DNA of 20,729 nt from the NCBI GenBank assembly GCA_937919015.1, contig CALFPN010000012.1:1-20729 (forward strand), written 5' to 3'. The notes under the pieces are model-generated. The model saw only the letters and a list, made by a program, of their open reading frames with translations, made no database searches and was not told where the DNA came from. Positions 1-7,308 of this stretch are shown in pieces. Every line of letters begins with the position of its first letter. Position 1 is the stretch's first letter. The position numbers and the translations under genes were made by a program. Source of the DNA: an uncultured Clostridia bacterium. GTDB lineage: Bacteria > Bacillota > Clostridia > Lachnospirales > Anaerotignaceae.

Positions 1-103
1 GGATAGACGCACCGCGCGTTTTACGGAACACATAAACATCGACCCCACAATCGGGACAATGGCAGCCCTCAAAAAATTCAAATCCACAATTCGGGCATTT
101 CAT
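1..103 (-). CDS. Zinc-ribbon protein, N-terminal fragment (cut by window edge)
   Basis: Only the first ~34 codons lie in the window; the gene continues beyond base 1. The translation opens MKCPNCGFEFFEGCHCPDCG, two CxxC knuckles (C3/C6 and C16/C19, with an extra C14) typical of a small structural zinc ribbon at the N-terminus of Firmicutes proteins. The start is supported by AAAGGAGA about 9 bases upstream. It lies 18 bases after the stop of the small gene at 122-277 and is probably the last visible member of the folC operon. Some clostridial proteins with this type of N-terminus continue into TPR repeats, but that part is not visible, so no function is assigned. Confidence 0.75.
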   Translation of the reverse strand, partial: MKCPNCGFEFFEGCHCPDCGVDVYVFRKTRGASI

Positions 104-121
104 GTCATTCTCTCCTTTAGA

Positions 122-277
122 TCATTCCTGAGGGGTCTGTTTCTTTTCTTTTGAAATATGCTGCAGAATATCCAGAAGATCCTGCATCTGATTGGGCTGC
201 AGCGCGTCTTCAATCTGATCGATCTCCATGATAGGCTGGTATCTGCTCAGTTCGTCTTTAAAATTAAACACGGTCAT
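122..277 (-). CDS. Small acidic hypothetical protein downstream of folC
   Basis: I do not recognise the family. The protein has about 51 residues, is soluble and acidic (FKDEL, MEIDQIEDAL, DLLDIL), has no cysteines or membrane segment, and is probably mostly helical. It lies 11 bases after the folC stop and 18 before the next gene, so it is very likely co-transcribed with both. The start is ambiguous. The ATG at 277 has GGAGG only one base upstream, while a GTG two codons later (271) sits 7 bases from the same GGAGG, a more normal spacing. The frame extends further upstream inside folC (to 349), but that would need a long overlap and is less likely. Confidence 0.6.
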   Translation of the reverse strand: MTVFNFKDELSRYQPIMEIDQIEDALQPNQMQDLLDILQHISKEKKQTPQE

Positions 278-288
278 TCCTCCGTTTC

Positions 289-1584
289 TCAATTCTTCGA
301 TTTGATATACATTCTCATCGCACCGATCATATACAAAGAACCGCAGCAAAGAATAATCCCATCTGCGGGGGTAATGGAAACAGCTTTTTCAAAAGCCCCT
401 TCAATTTCTTTTTCTGTATAAATCATGCCGTCATGATTGGAAATAGTTCTTGCAAGAGAAAATACATCCAGCTTGCGTTCACTATGGGGTTCTGTCAGGA
501 TGACAGCATCGGCATGGGGGAGAATATACTCTGCCATTTTATCGTATTCTTTATCACCCAGAACACCAAGGATAAGGGTGACTTTTCTGTTTTTAAAATA
601 GGCTTCTACGGAATTTGCCAGCTGAAAAATGCCGTCAGCATTGTGAGCACCATCTAAAATCACCAGTGGTTCTCTGCCACAAATCTCCATTCTGCCTGCC
701 CAGCGGACATTTTTCAAACCTGTACGGATAGCATCCTCGGAAAGGAAAAGGCCATTTTTCCGAAGCACTGCACAGGCTTCCAATACTGCAATGCAGTTAT
801 TGATCTGATAGGATCCTAATAAAGAAAGTTCCAAATCAGCTATATCCAGTAAATCTGTTTTTACCGAAAAAACAGTACCTTCCAATGTCTGAGAAGAAAT
901 ATGTATCTCGGCATTTTCAGCACAATAGAAAGGTGCATGTACTTCCTGTGCTTTAGTCCACATAATATTATATACCATTTCATCCTGAGAATACAACACC
1001 ACTGGACAATTTTTCTTAATGATCCCTGCCTTTTCAGCAGCAATTTTTTCAATAGAATGACCAAGAAAATCCGTGTGGTCGATACTGATGGACATAATCA
1101 AGGAAAGCAGGGGGCAAGGAATAATATTTGTTGCGTCATATTTTCCGCCCAGACCCACTTCCAGAATCAAAATATCTACGTTCTGTTCTGCAAAATAATG
1201 AAACGCTGCACCGGTCACGATTTCAAACAAAGTTGGAACATCCTGCTCTTCCGATCTTAACTCCTCGCAGATTTTTTTCATCAGAGTAATTTCTTTTGCA
1301 AAATCATCATTAGTAATCTGCTGCCCATTAATGAGGTAGCGTTCATTATAACATTCCAGATGGGGAGAGGTATAAGTACCCACACGATAGCCCGCTGCCT
1401 GCAGGATAGAAGAAAGCATTGCAACGGCAGAACCCTTCCCATTTGTTCCGGCAACATGGATCACGGAAAGCTTACGTTCGGGATTTCCCAGTTTATCACA
1501 AAGGGCTTGGATCCGTTCCAAACCGGGGACAGTGCCAAAACCTACTTCTGTTTCTAAATAATAAATACATTCGTTATAATTCAT
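289..1584 (-). CDS. folC: Bifunctional folylpolyglutamate synthase / dihydrofolate synthase
   Basis: FolC adds glutamate to dihydropteroate and extends polyglutamate tails on tetrahydrofolate in the cytoplasm, using ATP; it belongs to the Mur ligase superfamily. The 431-residue product has the P-loop HVAGTNGKGS (residues 43-52), a central SIDHTDFLG followed by AEKAGIIK (carbamylated-lysine and Mg region) and the C-terminal LILGVLGDKEYDKM of the ligase Rossmann domain. Length is normal. I chose the ATG at 1584, seven codons inside the longest frame, because AGGAGA lies 7 bases upstream of it. A sigma-A-like promoter lies just upstream (1620-1648), and the gene heads a minus-strand operon with two small genes. 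Confidence 0.95.
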   Translation of the reverse strand: MNYNECIYYLETEVGFGTVPGLERIQALCDKLGNPERKLSVIHVAGTNGKGSAVAMLSSILQAAGYRVGTYTSPHLECYNERYLINGQQITNDDFAKEITLMKKICEELRSEEQDVPTLFEIVTGAAFHYFAEQNVDILILEVGLGGKYDATNIIPCPLLSLIMSISIDHTDFLGHSIEKIAAEKAGIIKKNCPVVLYSQDEMVYNIMWTKAQEVHAPFYCAENAEIHISSQTLEGTVFSVKTDLLDIADLELSLLGSYQINNCIAVLEACAVLRKNGLFLSEDAIRTGLKNVRWAGRMEICGREPLVILDGAHNADGIFQLANSVEAYFKNRKVTLILGVLGDKEYDKMAEYILPHADAVILTEPHSERKLDVFSLARTISNHDGMIYTEKEIEGAFEKAVSITPADGIILCCGSLYMIGAMRMYIKSKN

Positions 1585-1619
1585 GACTTTTCTCCTGATC
1601 TTCAAAATAATCCATTCGT

Positions 1620-1648
1620 ATTATAATCAATTCAACGACATATCGCAA
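1620..1648 (-). promoter_or_regulatory. Sigma-A-type promoter of folC
   Basis: On the minus strand TTGCGA (1643-1648) and TATAAT (1620-1625) are separated by 17 bases. This is close to the vegetative consensus and about 35 bases upstream of the folC start codon. Confidence 0.7.
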
Positions 1649-1700
1649 CAATCTTAAGGAATTCGAAAAGAAATATCACAAAAAACTTTAGGATATATGG

Positions 1701-1729
1701 TTGTAGGAAATGCAAGAAAATTGTATAAT
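1701..1729 (+). promoter_or_regulatory. Sigma-A-type promoter of mltG operon
   Basis: TTGTAG (1701-1706) and TATAAT (1724-1729) have a 17-base spacer and lie 32 bases before the mltG start. With the folC promoter this makes a divergent control region of about 180 bases. Confidence 0.7.
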
Positions 1730-1761
1730 AATATGTTGTAATGAAGAAAGGAGCATCGTTT

Positions 1762-3129
1762 ATGGATGATAGATTTGATAGAGAAACCTATTCCGAAACC
1801 AGATATCCCCGCAGAGAAAGACCTGTGGTGGACGGAACAACCAGATATCCCAGAAGAGAAGAAAGACAACCGCTGAATTTTGGCGGAGAGCCGACGCAGA
1901 CCCCCGAACAGAAAGTATCTGACCAGAGAACCTCTGATTGGGATAGATTTTCAATTGAAACACAGGAGGAATCCAGACAAGCAGAATATTTTTCTCCCGA
2001 AGCAGAACCTGCTGTAAGAGCAAAACGCCTCAGCAGAGAAACCCGACCTCGCAAAGGGGGAAAAAACCATCAGAAACGCCGTAAAAAACGTCATCTGACA
2101 GGCTTTTCCAAAAGTCTCATCGTTTTGGTGATCGCACTGATCGTTGGCATTGGTATGTTTTTTGCCACAAACCGTTTGATGAATCCTCCTGTAGAAGAGT
2201 TGGAACTGAGCGGCACAACGGTTTCTATCACCATTCCCGAAGGGGCAGGTACAGAGGATATTGCCAAGCTCCTGAAAGAAAATGATCTGATCGGCAGTGT
2301 GTTTGGCTTCAAGCTGACCAGTAAGCTGGAGGGCTTTGACGGCACATATAAACAGGGCACCTATAACATTGACACAGGTATGACAAAACGACAGATCATG
2401 GAGCTTTTACAAAGCGGTAAGGTTGCCAGTGATCTGAAACTTACAGTTCCCGAAGGGTATACTGTAAAACAGATCGCAGCAAAAGCAGAGGAAATCGGCA
2501 TCTGTACAGCAGAAGAATTTATCAGCGAAGCAAACAACGGAACCTTTGATTATGCATTTCTGAAAGATCTGCCTGACAGAGAATACAGACTGGAAGGCTA
2601 TCTCTTCCCTGATACGTATTTCCTTGCAGAAAGCATGACGGCCCACGATGTGATCGACCTGATGCTGAAGCGTTTCGATAAAATGTATACGGAAGAATAT
2701 CAGAAAGCAGTGAAATCCAGTGGTAGAACGCTGGATGAAATTGTAACTTTGGCATCCATGGTGGAAAAAGAAATCAAAATTCCCGACGAAAGAGCCAGAG
2801 CGGCTGGTGTTATGTATAACCGTTTGAGAGATGGCATCAAACTTGGGATTGATGCAACGGTGCTGTATGCTGTGGGTAAAACAAGCGGCGAACTGACACA
2901 GGCTGATCTGAATATGGATTCTCCTTACAACACACGTAAAAACTACGGTTTACCTCTGGGGCCCATTGCTAACCCCGGGGAAGCGTCCTTCAAAGCAGCA
3001 CTCTATCCCGAAAAGCATGATTATATGTACTATGTTGTAGAAGCTGTTGGCAAAGATAATCATGTTTATTGTAAAACATACGAAGAATTCCTGAATGCAA
3101 AGAAGGCATACAATGCCAGTGCACAATGA
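1762..3129 (+). CDS. mltG: Endolytic murein transglycosylase MltG (YceG family)
   Basis: MltG is a membrane-anchored lytic transglycosylase that cleaves nascent glycan strands and helps set their length. The 455-residue product has a charged cytoplasmic N-terminus (about 1-113, ending in a K/R-rich stretch), one transmembrane helix (about 117-136), a LysM-like subdomain (about 150-230) and the YceG catalytic domain. The catalytic Glu is E335 in ASMVEKE, followed by YNRLRDG and DATVLYA and the late motif GLPLGPIANPG. The start at 1762 has AAAGGAG 8 bases upstream; the in-frame ATG at 1741 lacks a site. The long N-terminal tail carries a duplicated TRYPRRE motif (13-19 and 28-34). It is first in an operon with trmR and trhP, an arrangement also known in Bacillus subtilis (yrrL-yrrM-yrrN-yrrO). 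Confidence 0.95.
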   Translation: MDDRFDRETYSETRYPRRERPVVDGTTRYPRREERQPLNFGGEPTQTPEQKVSDQRTSDWDRFSIETQEESRQAEYFSPEAEPAVRAKRLSRETRPRKGGKNHQKRRKKRHLTGFSKSLIVLVIALIVGIGMFFATNRLMNPPVEELELSGTTVSITIPEGAGTEDIAKLLKENDLIGSVFGFKLTSKLEGFDGTYKQGTYNIDTGMTKRQIMELLQSGKVASDLKLTVPEGYTVKQIAAKAEEIGICTAEEFISEANNGTFDYAFLKDLPDREYRLEGYLFPDTYFLAESMTAHDVIDLMLKRFDKMYTEEYQKAVKSSGRTLDEIVTLASMVEKEIKIPDERARAAGVMYNRLRDGIKLGIDATVLYAVGKTSGELTQADLNMDSPYNTRKNYGLPLGPIANPGEASFKAALYPEKHDYMYYVVEAVGKDNHVYCKTYEEFLNAKKAYNASAQ

Positions 3130-3149
3130 TAGAATTAGGAGAGAATAGA

Positions 3150-3851
3150 ATGAATTATGTAACTGATGATACAATGAATGCATATCTGCGTACAGTACAG
3201 CCCTTATTCGACGGGGTTCTGGGGGATATCCAGAGAGAAGCCATGGCGGCAGACGTACCTATTGTTCCCCCTGAAGTGGCTCGCTTTATCAGCGTACTTC
3301 TGACAATGCAGAAACCGAAACATATTTTGGAGATCGGCACAGCCGTTGCCTTTTCTGCCGGTATGATGTGTCAATTCCTGCCGGAAGACGGCACAGTAAC
3401 CACCATCGACCGTTTTGAAGTCATGCTGAAAGATGCCCGCGTGAACATCAAACGGATGGGTCTGGAAGATAAGATCAAAATTCTGGAGGGGGATGCAGCA
3501 AACATACTGCCTACCCTGGAAGGCCCCTATGATGTAATTTTTATGGATGCGGCAAAAGGTCAGTATCAGGCATTTCTGCCTCACTGCCTGCGCCTGCTGC
3601 GCGTAGGGGGTTTGCTGATCGTAGATGATGTACTGCAAGGCGGCACCATTGCTCAGACACGCTTCAGCGTACCCCGCAGACAGAGAACCATCCACAAAAG
3701 ATTGAGAAACTTCCTGTGGGATATTTCCCACCATGAAGCATTGGAAACATCTATCATACCGATTGGGGATGGCGTTGCTCTGTGCTATAAAAAGAAAGAA
3801 GTCGAATTCAAAGAGTTTGAAGAAGGAGAAACTGATGATGCAGAAGAATAA
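3150..3851 (+). CDS. trmR: tRNA 5-hydroxyuridine methyltransferase (TrmR/YrrM-type class I O-methyltransferase)
   Basis: TrmR-type enzymes use S-adenosylmethionine to methylate 5-hydroxyuridine at tRNA position 34, giving 5-methoxyuridine and widening wobble reading. The 233-residue product has motif I HILEIGTAVAFSAG (about 58-71), acidic motif II TIDRFE, the metal/substrate motif FMDAAKGQY (131-139) and LLIVDDVLQGG (155-165), as in the COMT-like methyltransferase_3 family. The acidic C-terminus (from about 218) overlaps the next gene. I chose ATG 3150 because AGGAGAG lies about 7 bases upstream; the ATG at 3126, which overlaps the mltG stop, has no such site. The specific TrmR call, rather than a generic O-methyltransferase, rests on its place between mltG and a U32 protein. 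Confidence 0.88.
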   Translation: MNYVTDDTMNAYLRTVQPLFDGVLGDIQREAMAADVPIVPPEVARFISVLLTMQKPKHILEIGTAVAFSAGMMCQFLPEDGTVTTIDRFEVMLKDARVNIKRMGLEDKIKILEGDAANILPTLEGPYDVIFMDAAKGQYQAFLPHCLRLLRVGGLLIVDDVLQGGTIAQTRFSVPRRQRTIHKRLRNFLWDISHHEALETSIIPIGDGVALCYKKKEVEFKEFEEGETDDAEE

Positions 3852-5088
3852 AAAACTGGAACTGCTGGCACCGGCAGGTGATCTGGAAAAACTGAAAATT
3901 GCTGTTTTGTACGGTGCAGACGCAGTATATATTGGCGGTGAGGCTTACGGCCTTAGAGCCAAAGCAAAAAACTTTGATATTGATACCATGGCAGAGGGGG
4001 TAAAATTTGCCCACGAACATGGTGTTAAAGTATATGTAACAGCCAATATCTTTGCCCACAATATGGATTTTGAAGGGATGGCAGAATACTTCAAAGCCGT
4101 AGAATCCATTGGTGTAGACGCGCTGATTATTTCTGATCTGGGCGTATTTTCTGTAGCAAAAGAAGCGGTGCCCAACATGGAAATCCACGTTTCCACTCAG
4201 GCAAACAACACAAATTATAAATCCGCACAGATGTGGTATAAACTGGGGGCCCAGCGCGTGGTTGTTGCCCGTGAACTGTCCATGCGAGAAATCAGAGAAG
4301 TACGCGACAACATTCCCGAAGATATGGAAATTGAAGCCTTTGTTCACGGTGCGATGTGTATTTCTTATTCCGGCAGATGCCTGCTGAGCAACTATATGAC
4401 AGGCAGAGACTCCAATAAAGGGGAATGTGCCCATCCCTGCAGATGGAAATATTATCTGGTGGAAGAAAACAGACCCGGGGAATATATGCCGATCGAAGAA
4501 AACGAAAGAGGCACATACATTTATAATTCCAAGGATCTGTGCATGATCGAACATCTGCCTGATATCGAAGCAGCAGGTATCTACAGCCTGAAGATTGAAG
4601 GGCGTATCAAAACCCCTTTCTATGTAGGTACAGTTGTGAAGGCTTACAGACAGGCAATTGATGACTATCATAAAGATCCCGAGCTGTATAAAAAACGGAT
4701 TCCTTATTATCTGGCGGAAGTTTCCAAGGCCAGCCACAGAGAATATACAACCGCTTTCTACTATGGCAAACCCGATGGCAACCAACAGGTATATACAAAT
4801 AATTCCTATATCCGTGAATATGACTTCATTGGCATGGTACAGGAAGACTGGGATGCAGAAACCGGCTATGCCCTGATCGAACAGAGAAATAAATTCTCTG
4901 TGGGGGAAGAGATCGAAGTGATGCCCGCCAAAGGAGATTCTTATTCTATGGTGGTAACGGAACTGATCAATATGAACGGGGAAAAGGTGGAATCTGCTCC
5001 TCATCCTCAGGAAATGCTGAAAATGAAATTTGACAAACCTGTGCATAAATTTGATATGCTTCGTAAAATTCCTGCAGATTTGAAATAA
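3835..5088 (+). CDS. trhP: U32-family tRNA 5-hydroxyuridine synthesis protein (TrhP/YrrO-like)
   Basis: TrhP-type U32 proteins take part in prephenate-dependent hydroxylation of U34 in tRNA, the step before TrmR. The 417-residue product begins with the family hallmark LELLAPAGDLEKLK, then GADAVYIGG, VHVSTQANNTN-like and VVARELS barrel segments. The U32 signature EAFVHGAMCISYSGRCLLS (168-186) is intact, and C175, C182, C198 and C202 are placed to bind an iron-sulfur cluster. A C-terminal beta domain follows from about residue 340. Two adjacent ATGs (3835, 3838) follow AAGGAG; either may be used. The 17-base overlap with trmR suggests translational coupling. B. subtilis has two tandem copies (yrrN, yrrO); only one full-length copy is here. 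Older annotation would say collagenase or peptidase U32. Confidence 0.9.
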   Translation: MMQKNKKLELLAPAGDLEKLKIAVLYGADAVYIGGEAYGLRAKAKNFDIDTMAEGVKFAHEHGVKVYVTANIFAHNMDFEGMAEYFKAVESIGVDALIISDLGVFSVAKEAVPNMEIHVSTQANNTNYKSAQMWYKLGAQRVVVARELSMREIREVRDNIPEDMEIEAFVHGAMCISYSGRCLLSNYMTGRDSNKGECAHPCRWKYYLVEENRPGEYMPIEENERGTYIYNSKDLCMIEHLPDIEAAGIYSLKIEGRIKTPFYVGTVVKAYRQAIDDYHKDPELYKKRIPYYLAEVSKASHREYTTAFYYGKPDGNQQVYTNNSYIREYDFIGMVQEDWDAETGYALIEQRNKFSVGEEIEVMPAKGDSYSMVVTELINMNGEKVESAPHPQEMLKMKFDKPVHKFDMLRKIPADLK

Positions 5089-5154
5089 ACCCTTGATTTT
5101 CTCAAGAAACAGGATGATTCTAAAAGTGTATTTTTCAGAAAGAATGGTAAAATT

Positions 5155-5580
5155 ATGGAACTGACACAATGTATTAACTATTTACTGACAACTTCACAGC
5201 ATACAGTTTTCCAATATTTGAGCGGAAAACTTTCCGAGTATGATCTGACACCATCTCAATATGGTGTATTGAGTTGTCTGTGGCAGAAAGAATTTGCTAC
5301 ACCCAAGCAGATCTCTGAAATCCTCTGTCTGGAAACCTCCACCATTTCCGGCGTATTGGACAGAATGCAGAAAAAAGGATTGATCGACCGTGTGATCAAC
5401 AAAGAAGACAGAAGAGAAGTGCGGGTTTTGCCTACGGAAAAAGGAAAGGCACTGCAGGAACCAATCACAAAGATCATTGATGATGTCAATGAAGAAGTAT
5501 TGAGATGCTTTACAGAAGAGGAAGTAGCTGCACTAAAAAATGCATTGCGTATCATTGCGGATGGCAGCCATTTTAAATAA
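5155..5580 (+). CDS. MarR-family transcriptional regulator
   Basis: This is a 141-residue winged-helix DNA-binding protein of normal MarR length. The core runs from about 31 to 96: LTPSQYGVLSCLW, recognition helix ETSTISGVLDRMQKKGLI, and the wing EDRREVRVLPTEKG, with flanking dimerisation helices. The D-R-R wing is well conserved. Ligand and targets cannot be told from the sequence. It starts 66 bases after trhP; the ribosome binding site is weak (AGAAAGAATGG), so it may be made at a low level. A terminator follows at 5591-5620. C6 and C58, with C41 and C116, leave a thiol-based redox switch possible, but no OhrR-type pattern is obvious. Confidence 0.9.
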   Translation: MELTQCINYLLTTSQHTVFQYLSGKLSEYDLTPSQYGVLSCLWQKEFATPKQISEILCLETSTISGVLDRMQKKGLIDRVINKEDRREVRVLPTEKGKALQEPITKIIDDVNEEVLRCFTEEEVAALKNALRIIADGSHFK

Positions 5581-5590
5581 GAACTAGAAT

Positions 5591-5620
5591 GGGATTCGGT
5601 ATTTACCGAGTCCTTTTCTT
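5591..5620 (+). terminator. Rho-independent terminator after the marR-like gene
   Basis: GGATTCGG pairs with CCGAGTCC (8 bp, one G-U) across the loop TATTTA, followed by TTTTCTTTT. Confidence 0.85.
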
Positions 5621-5659
5621 TTCAGAAAGGAAAAGGGTATGTAGCAGGGCAATGCCCTG

Positions 5660-6340
5660 TTAAACGTCTAAAGCAGCATTCAGCTTTTTTAACGCTTTTT
5701 TTTCGATGCGGGAAACATAAGAACGAGATATCCCCAGTTTTGCGGCGATTTCCTGCTGTGTCAATGCATCCTGATTCCACAGACCATACCGTAGGATAAC
5801 AACGGTACGCTCTCGTTCTGTAAGGCTGTCCTGCACTGCCTGCAGCATCTTCTTCGATTGCAGAGAAAAATCCAGCTGATCAGCAAAATCCGGCGTGTCG
5901 CTGTTGATCACATCCAGCATGACGATCTCATTTCCATCCCGATCCGTACCAATCGGCTCATGAAGAGATATGTCATTCTGAAATTTTTTGGCAAAACGCA
6001 GGGACATTAAAATTTCATTTTCAATACATCTGGAAGCATACGTTGCCAAGCGTATGCTTTTTTCGTTGTCATAGGAAAGGATTGCTTTGATCAGCCCGAC
6101 AATCCCGATGGAAATCAATTCCTCCTGATCCCGCTGCAGATTGATATATTTTTTTGCAATATGTGCAACCAGACGCAGGTTATGCAAAATCAGTTCGTGT
6201 TTAGCTAGCAACTTTTCTTCTTCTGTGCCGTTTTTAAATTGCATCAGATATTTCTGTTCTTCTTCTTTCGAAAAGGGTTTTGGGAAAGATCCCGAAGAAG
6301 AAAAACCGCACAAAAAGGGGATACAAAAAGGAAAAAGCAT
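5660..6340 (-). CDS. sigK: RNA polymerase sporulation sigma factor SigK (pro-sigma-K)
   Basis: Sigma-K directs late mother-cell transcription (coat and cortex maturation) during sporulation. The 226-residue product starts with a hydrophobic pro-sequence of ~20 residues (MLFPFCIPFLCGF...), as in pro-sigma-K, which is membrane-held and cleaved by SpoIVFB. FPKPFSKEEEQKYL and EHNLRLVAHI-like HNLRLVAHIAKKY (region 2), RLATYASRCIENEILM (2.3-2.4), SLHEPIGTDRDGNEI (a SigE/SigK hallmark) and ISRSYVSRIEKKALKKL (4.2 helix-turn-helix) follow. The start at 6340 has GGAGGTG 6 bases upstream. The frame is continuous, so no skin-like element interrupts it. SigE is the nearest alternative, but the pro-sequence and the absence of an adjacent spoIIGA favour SigK. 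No convincing sigma-E promoter was found in the 186 bases upstream. Confidence 0.92.
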   Translation of the reverse strand: MLFPFCIPFLCGFSSSGSFPKPFSKEEEQKYLMQFKNGTEEEKLLAKHELILHNLRLVAHIAKKYINLQRDQEELISIGIVGLIKAILSYDNEKSIRLATYASRCIENEILMSLRFAKKFQNDISLHEPIGTDRDGNEIVMLDVINSDTPDFADQLDFSLQSKKMLQAVQDSLTERERTVVILRYGLWNQDALTQQEIAAKLGISRSYVSRIEKKALKKLNAALDV

Positions 6341-6526
6341 CGCTGGCACCTCCGCATTTCAAGGGATATTTCATTTTATGGAAATGAGATGCTGTCTGTG
6401 CGTGTCTAAATCAAATTCATTCTGTCCTTTTTTCTTGGGACATGGAGAAAAAAACAAAAACTTGCGGCGAAAAGAAAAGAAATGGTGGTATATCGTAAGG
6501 TATGATTGAAAAAAGGAGGAATTGAT

Positions 6527-6886
6527 ATGGAACTGCATTTTAAAAGAAAAAACAAAACTATGATTATATTGATTTCCGGAGAGATCGACCATCACACATC
6601 TATAGAACTACGCCGCCAAACAGAAAGTGCCCTTGCACAAATGGGCGGACGAAATATCATCTTCGGTTTTGAACAAGTAACTTTTATGGATAGTTCCGGC
6701 ATCGGAATGATGATCGGCAGGTATAAACAATTACAAGCATTGGGGGGACGTATTGCCATTGCCTGTGCCAACGAAAGAATTGCAGAGATCATCCGATTAT
6801 CCGGATTGACAAAACTGCTTCCCCTCTTTGATACCATCGAAGAAGCTCTATTTTATACAGAAGGGAGGGAAACAGATGCAGTATGA
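6527..6886 (+). CDS. spoIIAA: Anti-sigma F factor antagonist SpoIIAA
   Basis: SpoIIAA is the anti-anti-sigma factor of the forespore switch: when dephosphorylated by SpoIIE it binds SpoIIAB and frees sigma-F. The 119-residue product is a STAS-domain protein of normal size with GEIDHHTS (18-25) and the phosphorylation motif FMDSSGIG (53-60), where S56 matches Ser58 of B. subtilis. It ends with LSGLTKLLPLFDT. The start at 6527 is set by AAAAGGAGGA 6-7 bases upstream. It overlaps spoIIAB by 11 bases, as expected for a stoichiometrically coupled operon. The sigma-H promoter expected upstream could not be fixed with confidence. Confidence 0.97.
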   Translation: MELHFKRKNKTMIILISGEIDHHTSIELRRQTESALAQMGGRNIIFGFEQVTFMDSSGIGMMIGRYKQLQALGGRIAIACANERIAEIIRLSGLTKLLPLFDTIEEALFYTEGRETDAV

Positions 6887-7304
6887 AAATGAAGCCCGGG
6901 TATTTTTCAGTGCAAAATCAGAAAATGAATACTTCGCCCGATTATTTGCAGCCGGTTTGCTGACACAGCTTGATCCAACAATATCCGAAATGACAGATAT
7001 CAAAACAGCTGTATCGGAAGCAGTTACAAATGCCATTATCCATGGGTACGAAAAGCAGGAAGGGCAAGTAGAACTTTTCTGTGGATATAAAGAAAATAAA
7101 GTCTATATTGAAGTGGCAGACAAAGGAAAAGGAATCGCTGATATTTCCCAGGCAAGGGAACCCCTTTACACTTCCAAACCGGAAATGGAACGTTCCGGTA
7201 TGGGCTTTACCATTATGGAGACTTTTATGGATCATATTCGTATCGAAAGTAAAATTGGGGAAGGTACCCGCATTTTTATGGAAAAGGCTCTGGCAAAGGA
7301 GTGA
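6876..7304 (+). CDS. spoIIAB: Anti-sigma F factor / serine kinase SpoIIAB
   Basis: SpoIIAB holds sigma-F inactive and phosphorylates SpoIIAA with ATP. The 142-residue product is a GHKL ATPase with N box SEAVTNAIIHGY (about 47-58), G1 box VADKGKGI and G2 region ERSGMGFTIM, all intact. Length fits the family (B. subtilis 146). The start at 6876 has GGGAGGG upstream within the end of spoIIAA; the TGA overlaps the ribosome binding site of sigF. Confidence 0.97.
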   Translation: MQYENEARVFFSAKSENEYFARLFAAGLLTQLDPTISEMTDIKTAVSEAVTNAIIHGYEKQEGQVELFCGYKENKVYIEVADKGKGIADISQAREPLYTSKPEMERSGMGFTIMETFMDHIRIESKIGEGTRIFMEKALAKE

Positions 7305-7308
7305 GGAT

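Noticed and set aside
3808..5169. 453-codon open frame on the minus strand opposite trhP
   Set aside because: Exact antisense of a strongly supported U32 gene; its product is rich in F, H, C and I with no recognisable domain, as expected of a shadow of codon-biased coding DNA.
5644..5660. CAGGGC-AAT-GCCCTG hairpin downstream of sigK as a terminator
   Set aside because: It forms a clean stem just after the sigK stop on the minus strand, but no T-run follows in that direction, so it is not called as a terminator.
6341..6526. Sigma-E promoter for sigK and sigma-H promoter for spoIIAA
   Set aside because: A CATAAAAT resembling a sigma-E -10 exists on the minus strand, but no matching -35 lies at the right distance; no clear AGGAWWT/GAAT pair was found for sigma-H.
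7081..7308. Upstream extension of sigF inside spoIIAB (76 codons)
   Set aside because: The AAGGAG-supported ATG at 7309 matches the family's N-terminus; the extension is another reading of spoIIAB.
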